Origin: Coriaria nepalensis
Taxonomy: Eukaryota > Streptophyta > Magnoliopsida > Cucurbitales > Coriariaceae
NCBI GenBank assembly: GCA_027186245.1
Contig: CP114498.1
Coordinates: 1,867,501-1,931,500 of the forward strand
Direction: 5' to 3'
DNA: 64,000 nt
The position numbers were made by a program, and so were the translations under genes. Below, one piece after another: positions 36,552-47,313 of this stretch (position 1 is the first letter of the stretch; each line of letters opens with the position of its first letter). Below the pieces are notes generated by a model. The model was not told the DNA's origin. It was given only the letters and a program-made list of their open reading frames with translations, and did not search any database.

Positions 36552-38320
36552 GAAAGAGAAGACAGGAGAGAGATAGAAGTCGTGGTGGGAATTATGGAGG
36601 GAAATAGAAGGAAATATAAGAGAAGGAAACGAACTAACGTTTCAGAGGTTAGAGAGAGAGAGAGAGAGAGAAAACATAACGTTGTAGAATTAAGATTTTT
36701 AATTTTTAATTATGGAGGTTTAGTAAGGTTTTTCTGGTGAGATGTGTCGGTCTTGAAGAAACAGAGTGTTTGGCTTGAGGTGGACGGAGGGTTGTCACTT
36801 AATATTATTTTTTTAATTATTTTTTTATAAATATTTTTTTGGTAACTACTTTGTTCATTTTATTCCATGGATGAAGGGGAGAGAGAGAGAGAGAGAGAGA
36901 GAGATAGATGAAGAGGAGTGAATTCAAAGCTTCTGTACCAGTTGGTCGCATTCTTTTCTGGCAAAATGTTTATGTCCTTCACCCATTTTTGAAGAGGAAG
37001 CTTGTAATTAACTATCAGCTTTTGCGTGGGACCTGATCTTATCCAACTAGTCTCAAAGGTTATTAGGCTTAATTAACTAAGCTTAATATAAATTGTTGTT
37101 ATATTTCTTGAGTTTTTAAGATCAGTGTTAATTCAACTAGATATTAAAGGAGAGGTGAGGAGTGTTAGCCCTTAAGTAAACTTAATATAAATTATTAAGT
37201 TCATTTTCTATGGGCTTCAAGCTTTTGGACTAGTTCTTCAATTTCAATCTAAATGATGGATCGAATCTGTGATTTCATGTATCATGTTATTTGCTCTAGT
37301 TTTGATTTTTAGACGGATAAGAAGAGAGAGACAAATTTAGGTTAAAAACGAGTCGGTCTGGATCATGAGTAAACTTAAATCCGGATACAAAGTGGATCAC
37401 ATAATAAGGTCTATATTGAATCACATTATACGATTTTCGGGTAGCTTTTAACGGAAAAAAAAAATGTTCAATTTTTAGTTTTTTTTATAGTTTAAGATGT
37501 CTATGTCTAGTTTTTGAAAAATTTAGGGGCTAAATCTACAAGTCTATTTACTTATCTTACAATCCAAGGGGACCAAGTTGTTCAAACTGCCGTTTGAGAC
37601 CATATACGCACTTAGAGGCTTTTCCGAACAAAACAATCATAAATTCATAATCATTAAGCAACACATACCGACAATGATTTCATTACTACCACTTCGATCA
37701 AATGAATCCAAACTCTTGTGTAGTATTGTTGGGGATTTTTTTTGGCATAAAAAACTGATCTTTTTGATTGATTGATCTATCTGTTCAGACTCACCTAATC
37801 ATACAAAACGTCAGTGTTCATAGTGGGTGGGACTAAAATGTCTTGTTGTATTAAGATAGAAATTTTCTCGAGACCCAATTGTTGTTTACTCAATAAACCG
37901 ACCTAGATATCTCTCTAATCTTACAACAACCACGTCAGACCAAAAGTTGATGCATTATTAAGCTAGTTAGTAGCTATCTATATACATATGTATTCTTGCC
38001 TGTATTTTTAGTAGCTTCATGTATGAGAAAAGTAAAGAGCACGGAAGCCACGCCCCATTTGGCTTTACATAGCATCTTGTAATGTATTGTGTACTTGCTC
38101 TCACTTCACTTCATGGGGTAGATTTTGATGGTGGAACATCGCTTTTTCTCCGAGTTAAAGGCAACTACATAGAAAAATGAACAACCACAAACATAGAAAA
38201 ATGACTCGGCCCTCCCTCTGTATATAGATGAGGTACATTATTTCCACCTTACATTAGAAATGTAAAATACATGGTAGGGGAAGTAATGATTAATAGGACT
38301 TAGTTTTAAGTTAATCACGA
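36552..38320. other. TBL promoter and intergenic spacer
   Basis: It contains GA microsatellites at 36652-36671 and 36880-36903, upstream of the TBL start and plausibly within its leader or promoter. The rest is AT-rich with no gene supported. The PAI 3' UTR should lie just below 38321. Confidence 0.5.
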
Positions 38321-39472
38321 TTAGTAATCGGTGGAATGTACTGCTCTGACAAAAGATGATATTCGCAGTTGGTCCTTTTGAATGCCATCGAAAGCACAAA
38401 TTCCACTACTCACATCGACTCCGTGAGGTTTGAGAATTGAAATGGCTTCAGAAACATTATCGGGTGTGATTCCTCCAGCTAAGAGCCATCCATTCTTGCT
38501 TGTTGTTTCTGGTAGCTTAAACCGGGTCCAATCAAATCCTTTACCACTACACAAGTATAACCAAAAGAAGATTAACCTATCCGTGACTTTCAAAATCCAG
38601 ACAAACCTAGCATAATAGATGAAGGGCATATTGTTTTACCTTCCACCCTTTGCACTATCCACAAGAATCCAATCAATAATCAACGAGTCCTCATTAGGAA
38701 CCTTATTCAAGATTTTCCCACCTTCATTTGCATGAAGAACATATATTATTCGTCTGTCTCTAACTAATAATGGCAATGCTTTCCTTGAACCATCTCCATG
38801 AAGCTGCAAAGTTTCAAAAAGGACTAAAACCTAAGCAACGATTAAGAGTATTAAGCAAAGCTAAATGTTTTTTTTTTTTAATTTACGGAACCATTTTACC
38901 TGCACAAATTCAAGGTCACAGAAATCGGCTGCTCTTGATATCGTTTCTGCATCATCATCAACAAACACACCAACAGGCTTTGCTCCATATTCCCTTGCAA
39001 CTTTTGAAATCTCTTTTGCAACGGCAAGGGGAATGGACCGTTTGGAGTTGGGCCAAATGATCATCCCGATAAAATCCGACCCAGCTTCTGCTGCCATAGC
39101 AGCATCATTGGCTGATGTGATTCCGCACATCTTAATCAAAGCTCTGTTCTTGGCTTGTGTTTTGATGGTAGAAGATATTTTCTCTGGTTGGGGTATGCTA
39201 CAAGTAAATTTAGGCTTTCCATTTGAAAGGATGCTTGAAAAGTTCAACTTCCCCTGGTTTAGACCTGAATCCAAATGAAACTGAAAAAGTTAAAATCATG
39301 TCAAGAACTATTCATTTTACAACAAAATTAGTTCTGATGAACAACGACCAATAATACCTCGGGTTTCCCCTCCTCTTAAGAGTATAACTTCAGGTAGAAT
39401 GTGATTTCTAGCAGTCAAACCTGGAAATAGGGTAGAGGGTTCATGAAGATATTGTTTCATCATCATTATCAT
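38321..39472 (-). CDS. PAI1: Phosphoribosylanthranilate isomerase, plastid tryptophan pathway
   Basis: Third committed step of tryptophan synthesis: an Amadori rearrangement of phosphoribosylanthranilate to CdRP in plastids. Exons 39358-39472, 38900-39264, 38640-38803 and 38321-38546 give 289 residues, with GT-AG junctions in frame. The TIM-barrel enzyme begins near residue 80. KMCGIT carries the catalytic Cys85, QLHGD is at 160-164, LVDSAKGG carries the catalytic Asp209, and the phosphate-binding loops [10 protein letters not shown] and DVSSGIC follow. The core is intact. The first exon is abnormal: its first five codons (Met-Ile-Met-Met-Met, 39458-39472) are the 3' tail of an RTE LINE inserted in the same orientation. 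The true 5' part of the transit-peptide exon appears to lie beyond that element (about 42158-42290). So either the start is now supplied by the transposon tail, or this copy is no longer properly expressed. An alternative is an undetected upstream exon spliced around the element. Confidence 0.88.
39440..39457 (+). repeat. Target-site duplication, 3' copy, of the RTE insertion
   Basis: TTCATGAAGATATTGTTT at 39440-39457 matches TTCATGAACATTGTTT at 42158-42173, apart from one substitution and a 2-bp gap. The copies bracket the RTE element exactly. On the minus strand this copy is part of the PAI coding exon. Confidence 0.75.
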
Positions 39473-42157
39473 CAAAGCTCATTTCCATTATTTTCGGGAT
39501 CGGCTACACAAATATTTGTTCTCTAAGTTATGCGATCTTATCACATATTATCACCCGATCCAGAATCTAGGATATCTTCTTTTACCATCTTCATCCACAT
39601 TTTCAACGGCGTACCCTTTCGTCTATACCCTCCACTTACCTGCCAATCCAAACTTTGTCGAACAGAGGCTAAATTTGGTCGCCTCTGCACATGATCAAAT
39701 CATATTAAATGTCTCTCCCTAATCTTATCCTCTATAGAAGCTATACCTAGGTAACTCAAAATATTTTCATTTCTAATTCTGTCCCCTCGTATTTTATCAT
39801 ACATCCATCTTAACATATGTATCTTTGTTACTACCATTTTGTGTATATATTTGTCTCGTATTGACCTAACACTCCAAACCATAGAGCATAGGTAGTTGAA
39901 CGATCATCTTGTAATACTTTCATTTTGATCTCGCAGGCATCCTTCTATCGTGTAAGACTCTTGATGTCATCCAACCTACTTTAATCCTATGATATATATC
40001 CTTTCAAATGTCTCCAGTCTTTTAGATAATAGATCATAAATAGCGAAAAACTTCACACTCTAAGACCTCACTACTGTCAATCTCGATTAGGTTACCCCTA
40101 CTTCGAGATTCAGTACTAAAATTACAAGCGAGATATTCTGTTTTTGAGTGGCTAATTTTAAAACTATTACTTTCTAGAAGCTCGCACCACCTATCTAATT
40201 TGCGATTTACACCTTTTTTTAGTTTCATATATTAATATGTATCATCTGCAAATAACATCCACCAACGGACCTCATTCTGAATATGTTTTATCAACTCATC
40301 CATAATTAACACAAGTAAGTATGAACTTAAAGCCAACTCTTGATGAAGTCCTACTATAATAGGAAATCCACTAGACATCTCACATACTGACCTAACACTA
40401 ATTACAACACCTTCATCCATATTCTTAATGATCTCAATATAACATTGGGTCACATTTTTCCTTCCAAATACTCATTATATTAATTCTTAGGCACTCTATC
40501 ATAGGTTTTCTCTAAGTCGATAAATACTATATGCAAACTTTTTTGTTTTTCTCTATATTTTTCTATCATTTGTCTAATAAGAAGATTACGTCCATCATAA
40601 ACTTACCTGACATAAAACCAAATTGATTCCTTAATATATTGTGATATTCTTAAGTCTCTGCTTTATAACCCTTTACTAGAGTTTCATTATATGATTCATA
40701 AGTTTTATCCCTCTATAATTTGAGCAATCTTATATATATCATTTATTCTTATAAATTGGTACCACAATACTATGTCTCTATGATTCTAGCATTTTCCTCG
40801 TATCAAAAATCTTATTGAAGAGCCAAATCAGCCATCAGATCCCAACTTCCCCTAGACACTTCCACATCTTAATTGGTATCTCATCCGATCCTATTGGCTT
40901 CCTCGATTTCATCCTCTTTATTGTCTCTCTTATTTCCTAAGCACTAACTTTACGATGAAACATTAAATGCCTCCCTTCTTCCATCTTAGATCTCTCTAAG
41001 TTTAATCCCTCTGCACTTGTCCCATTAAATAGGTTCTCGAAATAATCCCTTCATCTACTTAAAATAGCTTTATCCTGAATTAAAACTCTATCATCTTCAT
41101 GTTTGACACATTTAACATCACTATGATCCTAAGTTTTCAGATCTCTAGCTTTCGTTATCTTGAAAATGTTTTTCTCCCCTTCTTTTGTACCTAACATATT
41201 ATATAAATCATCATACGCTCTCTTCTTAGCATCTCTTACTACTTTACTATTTTTTCTCTTGACTTGTTTATACAGCTTATACGATTCTTTATCTCTATTT
41301 TTTTGCAAATTCTTAAATTGTATTTTCTTTTCCCTAATGACTTGTTGCACCTCATTGTTCCACCATGTCTCCTTCTCATGTCTTCCCCTTTCTTTAGCCT
41401 CTCCAAATACTTCTCTCACCCCATTCCTTCTATGGTTAGTTATGTGTTAAAAAACTTAAGAGGTATCAATCTTATCTTTACGTCTTACGTTCTCACATCC
41501 TTCTAGGACTAACAAACTATCTAGTACCTTATTTCTAAAAGTCTGACATACATCTCCCTTCATAGTACACCATTTAATTATCGACCTAGTCTAACCTCTA
41601 TATATCCACCACTATTTCCACTCCATTCCTAGTTTTATTTGTTCCTGAATAGAAAAGTTTGAATCATTCTCCTAATTCTTTAGCCTTGCTCTCCTTTCAC
41701 ATTGTCTTTTAAAGACAAGGTATGTTTACCATCCTTCTACGCATGGTATCCAATAACTTTATTGACTTACCCGTCAATATTCCTATGTTCTAAGAAGCTA
41801 ATATAATCTTCATAATTCTATTTTTAGTCTAAACTAGCTTCTTTACTCGCTTTCATCTAGTATGGTACGAGAACCCTTGTCTACTTATCACTGCAACCGG
41901 GCGCCGCTCCAGTGCGCCTTGCTCATTTTGCACAACACCCGAGCATAGATGGAGCGCGTCGCTTATAACAGGAATCGTCCTAACACTTCATGTTAATCTT
42001 TTTGAACTCATATCCATGTAGAGGTTTGTAATGTTTTAGTTGGTTGGCCGTCACATGCCTAACATCATCGGCGACATATTTTAATGGTGCTAGGCTATAA
42101 CCGACGTACCACCATCACTTCTTCGGGCTTGTGACCGGCCGTCACAACGGGCGGAGT
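39458..42157 (-). mobile_element. RTE-clade non-LTR retrotransposon, internally deleted
   Basis: In minus orientation the element starts near 42157 with a 5' region carrying GACGGCCGGTCACAAGCCCG, a pattern I associate with plant RTE elements. The endonuclease start (WNIGILTGKSIKLLDTMRRR) is visible around 41830-41750, after stops. Most of the endonuclease is missing. Then come a linker (ETWWNNEVQQVIREKK, 41419-41129), reverse transcriptase blocks including the catalytic FADD (40232-40453), a thumb-like segment (40034-40228), and the C-terminal MLRWMYDKIRGDRIRNE with WFGHVQRRP (39882-39650). The 3' end has CCGATCCCG and an ATG/GAT-rich microsatellite tail (39458-39478). Many stops show that it is dead. 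Imperfect 16/18-bp target-site duplications flank it. Confidence 0.85.
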
Positions 42158-42173
42158 TTCATGAACATTGTTT
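42158..42173 (+). repeat. Target-site duplication, 5' copy, of the RTE insertion
   Basis: TTCATGAACATTGTTT pairs with the copy at 39440-39457. It marks the original insertion point in the PAI exon. Confidence 0.75.
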
Positions 42174-42290
42174 AGAAAAATTTAACTTAGAAGCTGAAGA
42201 GAAAGAAGGTAGATATAAATTGAGATTCCTGGAATCCCATCAACATAAAGTCAAGTCCATCATCTTCTACAGAAGATACAATGTGAGTCC
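42174..42290 (-). pseudogene. Probable severed 5' part of the PAI transit-peptide exon
   Basis: On the minus strand, reading towards the target-site duplication, a frame runs NLNLYLPSFSSASKLNFSKQ. It joins the PAI exon in phase if the RTE and one target copy are removed in thought. The segment is Ser/Leu/Lys-rich without acidic residues, like a plastid transit peptide. Upstream in the same frame is a TGA, preceded by ATG ATG GAC TTG ACT TTA TGT. So either the start has since acquired a stop, or an acceptor site (TTCCAG, about 42227-42232) marked an exon edge here. This is my inference from phase and composition. Confidence 0.5.
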
Positions 42291-45200
42291 ATTCCATTTT
42301 CAGTAATGATTCGACAAAGTTTCTTATTCTTTATTGGAACTATTTTGGTGTCTAAACGGATTCAAATTGTAAGTGAAAACTGTCACTGTCATTACAATCT
42401 GTGTACTAAACATTTGGGGACAGTGTTCAAGTGGACCAAACCAGTCCAACAATTAATAATTGAAATAAATGAATGGATGAAAAAATAAAAGTATTAAAAT
42501 AGAGTCACTAGGAACAGGAAATAAGTAAGCTTAACTAATAAGCAGTAACTTAAAAGAGGGACTGTAGAGTCCGATGCAAGAGATAGTAAAGTAAGCTAAT
42601 AAAAACTATAGGATATAAGGTGTAAGCCATTCATCCATTCTGTCGAACACTTGGAGTGCATATACTCAAACTCATTACAACAAAGCCTTCTACTCTCTAC
42701 CTCACAGGATCTGCATCTTTGTATCAACTACAATGTTCCTCCTTCTATATACACAGTGTACTATTCACTCAATCGATATACAAAAATTCATTCACTTCTG
42801 TAGTTGTATTGTAGAAGGAGAATTCACTGAAATTTGGGTCTCATTCCTCAAAATTTTGTCCTTTCATACTTATACGCACATTTCATAATTTTAAGACATG
42901 ACTGCTATAATTAAAAGGATGGGTTTTTTTTTCCCCCCCAATTCAGCCCAAAATAAAATGCTGATTACGTTTACTCGTGTTCTAGAAGCTGGAGTTTTGA
43001 TACAGAGCAACAAAAAAAAAACCTTCTCTATCAGAACATTCATCGAACAGCTAGAACGAAAAAGCAACAGATCATGCATTGAACCACAAGTATATATGGC
43101 GGGAACTGAATTATTACCTGAAAACATCTCTTTTCATTTATTTCCAAGGACGATGGATTACAGTTTAACGGTCAGAGAGCCGGGAAGACTGGTAACGGTT
43201 GCAGCGCTGTGGGTTTTCCGACCGACCAAACTTGCTGAGAAATGGGGCGGTGGGCCTGATTTGTTGTTTGGGCTTTGACAGCGTACTGATTTCTTGTTCT
43301 TTAGAAGGTCTTACAAAAAGCCCACTATAATCAACCTCTCAAAGGGAATGCTCAATTGCCAATAAAATCTCAGCCATAAGAACTGTGGTTGGCAAATTTC
43401 AAAATAGATTTTTATTATTTTAAAACAAAAAAAAAATTAATTTCGGAGAGTGGATAAATTCATTTGGCATACTTTTAGTGTTATAAATTGTAAAAATTAA
43501 TTTTTTACAAATAAGAGTCTATATACTTCTCATCCCCTTTTTATTTGATTTTTAAATGTTTGATTTGTACTTTTTTTCCTATTTTTGAATGAAATCTTTA
43601 CCTTTGGCCAAAAAATAATTATGTGAATGAAAGGGGTAACGGAAGGGGATATTTATAGGAAAATTAAGGGGAGCGTAAGATTTAAAAATTATTATAAGAT
43701 CGAGATAGGAAAATAAAAATAAGTCTTTGTAGGGCGACTCATCAAGCTCAGCCGGACTCAAAGACGGGCAATGCTATGCTGGCCCATCGTATTCGGGCAG
43801 ATGACAAACACAAACTAAGAAAGGGGCTGTGCTTAGCTCAGCCCATAACTCACAAGCCAAGCTCATAGAGCGGACCACAGGCTAGAGGCCAGCCTACCGA
43901 GCACAACCTATTATTATAACTCTAGTTCCGTGGAGAAGTAATGGACGGAATGATGAAGAAGGTTCGCACTAGAGAAGCCATTAATCCAATAACTACAGTC
44001 CGACTAATTACTAACTAATACAAATTTATATATGATAAATAAAGATATAAATAATTATCAACTTATTATATTTATCTAAAATTTTTCTATTTTTATTCCC
44101 ATCAAACTTTTCAAACAACTAAGATTTACTCTACAAACGAAAGGTACCTTACATCTTTAAACAAAATAAAAGAACAAATTTAATTTTTTTTTTTTTTTTT
44201 TTTTTACAGGAAAAGTAAAATTATTAACTCGAAGTAAAACTTACGGGGCTGAGCGAGCTACCAATTGTGGTCACGGACCCAAGACATAAAGGGGAAAAAA
44301 AAAAAAAAAAGAAGTAAAGTATATTAAATAAAAATTAAGGTATCTTAATTTAAAATTTTAAAATATTTATATATATTATTAATAATTAATAAGTTCAGAA
44401 AGTTAAAAATGAATAATATTTCTAGATTATAGTTTACTATTTTTTACTCTTCTTTCCTAGCTAATTAATCAACCGACTTATATTCCTTCCCATTATTGCC
44501 TTTTCCAACCATTTTCATTCTCCATTTGGCAAAAAAAAAACCATTTTCATTACCCTTTTCTCCATTTACGCCATCCCATTCAATGAAACATCCTTATCTT
44601 TTGAAAATTGTTAATCTATATCTACCTAGGACTATATATATATATATATATATATATATTAAGAACACTTCTAGATGTTTTAAATTTTCGTCATTACTCC
44701 TATATAAACGATCCATGTGGATGCTTAATAACCCGAGATTTCATATGATAGTAATATTGGAATGGTAAATCCTTTTGGATATATAAATTTTCATTTCTAT
44801 TGTCTATAATATTTAGAAAGTATAAGATTAGATTGTAAAATTAGGCTCTCCTTAATAGGAGGAGAAACTAATATTATATATAGTTGCCTCTAGCTCATAG
44901 GCGAGAGCCGAGCTCAAATTTCAATTACGCCATTTTTTAGATAATATCTTAAAATTATTTGGTGACATAATTACATTGTAGTATGAAATGGAAATAGTTA
45001 GACTTGAATTAAGTTTAAGGCACAAGGAAATAGTTATCAACCTAAACAAGACTGCGGTAAATGTTATTTTATCAACAATAATAACTTAGAAGACCTAGTC
45101 TTTTTCGATAGTATCGATTCTGAACGAGAATATTAAATATCAAAGTCGCTATTTGAATTAGTGCATCCATAATTAGTATAGTACATGCTCGGGGTCTTCT

Positions 45201-45511
45201 CCAAACCCAAAATCTTTTCTTTTAGGATGAATATTCTAATTGCATGTTACGTATAGTTGTAGTCAGTAAAGGATAGGGTAATAGCCTAGGGTTTCAACGC
45301 TATGAACACTCATTGCACTTGCTTCTATCAATTCTTAGTAAGAATATCAAATGGATGAGTTTAATGTATTTGTTCAGGTGATCTCGATGAAAAAGTTTAC
45401 ATGTAACACTTCCATAAGTATTTGGCAAACAGTGATAAATGAACGGACAGTTTACTATTGCTTCGATCCTTGTATGTATGTATTAAAACAGGCTTCGAGA
45501 TAATTGAATGA

Positions 45512-45569
45512 AAAGTTCTCTAACGCCTTGCCGTAGAATAAAGTTCTCTAATGCCTTGCCGTAGAATAC
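45512..45569 (+). repeat. Tandem duplication, about 29-bp units
   Basis: AGTTCTCTAACGCCTTGCCG and the following TAGAATA recur immediately with one C-to-T change. The two units are almost identical. Confidence 0.8.
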
Positions 45570-46513
45570 ACTCAATCAAAACATAACTTCTCCTTATTTA
45601 CCAATCTGTAAGTTAATGAAGTTATGGAGTTGGGAGCTCAGATCTCTCAGATTTGTTCTCCCACCAGTTATTGGATTTTTAATAGGAGTCCAAAATAATT
45701 TAAAAATTCCCCAATTCTAACGCTACGAACCTAAAAGGCCTGACATGAAAGCAGCCCCGTGTTTAATAACTAGTTATTGCATCAAGTTGATAGACAGCTC
45801 GTTTCAATTGAAACAAGAAGCAAACAACCATATCAAAAGTTTGGATTTGTAAATCAGTGAGTTTAACTCTATTGGCAACCTGATATTATTTTCAAAATAG
45901 AGGTCAAAAATTTGAATTATCAAAAAAGTAAGGATTCAAATCTTTAAAGGACTTAGATTCAATAGTTTGGAGCCTACTTGCTTGTTTTGTGACAACACAT
46001 CTAATAGAAATATTACTGGAGAAATGAAGGAGAAAAGAAAAGTAGCCATTAATATTTCTCTGGTTTCTAGCCGTTTTAACTTTGCTGAGCTCGTTTATTT
46101 GCTAAGCTAGATTTTTCTCTTTGTAGGATAAGATTTGGTATAGTTTGGCTGCTATTTCCTTCTCCACCACGCTCACATGAGAATATTCTATTCTCAACGT
46201 GATGCTCTTGTATTGTTTCAGCCATTATATCTAAACTCTCTGAATGGATGAATGAAAATAGAAAAGAATTTATCGGACTAAAATCAGTGTCTCTCAAAAG
46301 CTTTTCTTCTAGATGAATCAACTATACTCACTTTAATAACATCAACTCATTCGCATGACATCCAACCTAACTTTTCATGAAAGGAGAGGACACTAAAACG
46401 ATGCTATTGCAAATTAAGAGGTGGGGTAAATTAGATATATTGTTAAAAATAAGAAATTATGGAAATTTTTTTTTTCCGGTTATTTTTATGTGATGACTGA
46501 TGTTATATATGAG

Positions 46514-46715
46514 ATTGATATTTATAAGTTGTGATGATGTTCGATTTGCCAATATAAATTATATTCGTATAAGAATTTTGTGAAGTCAACTCATATATAA
46601 TGAATAATATGATATAAAGATTGATATTTATAATTATAATAATATTTGATTTATTTAATGAGTATAAACCAAATTTATACAAGAATTTTTTGAACTCAAC
46701 TCATATATTATTATT
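46514..46715 (+). repeat. Imperfect tandem duplication, about 104-bp period
   Basis: Both units start with GATTGATATTTATAA and share a middle with TTCGTATAAGAATTTTGTGA or TTTATACAAGAATTTTTTGA, then CTCAACTCATATAT or GTCAACTCATATAT near their ends. The divergence indicates an old duplication. Confidence 0.65.
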
Positions 46716-47313
46716 AGAGTAGTTCAGCTAGCTTATATTCACTCCCTCTACATATAATCGAAATAGCTCACAAACTTGAATGGGCGCTTATCGACTAATA
46801 AGACCACGGACCTTAAAACACAAACTTCGGCCTAGAAGGCTTGGCGGTTGCCTTGTCTACCACAACATAAAACCGATATCCTCTTTGAATTTACAATGGC
46901 GAACTCGAAGAATGAAAGAGAAACATGTGATTGCACTCAAAGATTCTTATAAATAGAGCTTTGAAATTGTAGAATTGTGCAAGATTAAACACACAATTGA
47001 GATCTTGAGTTATTAGACAAGAGTTTGTAACCCTTAAGCTAAGAAGCAAATGTAAGGGAGTTGAAAAAAAAAATACATAGTTCCTGACACTCATATTTCA
47101 TGTATAGAGGGTAACAAAACAAGAAGACAACATGGTTTCACAATCCCAGACAAGCACTAGTACAAATAACATATCATCATCATCATAAGCATAACAAGGA
47201 AAAATTCAAATAAAAACTATATAGGGACCCAGCTCTCTGAAAATGAACACCTTCTTTATCAATCTGCAAACTAGTATATTACATCTAACAACAAGAATAA
47301 GCTAATTCATACT

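Larger units (their letters stand above)
42291..47313. other. Gene-poor spacer upstream of PAI
   Basis: The first part may hold the original PAI promoter, now displaced by the RTE insertion. I reject the 126-codon open frame at 42898-43278 as a gene. A GC-richer block at 43730-43960, with repeated GCTCAGCC and AAGCTCA words, may be a retroelement scrap. Poly-T and poly-A runs occur at 44183-44209 and 44289-44311, and a TA repeat at 44634-44660. Two tandem duplications are listed separately. The part just below 47314 should be the SMXL 3' UTR. Confidence 0.5.

Noticed and set aside
42898..43278. 126-codon open frame upstream of PAI
   Set aside because: No domain, low-complexity start in a T/C run, and no splice partners; probably chance.
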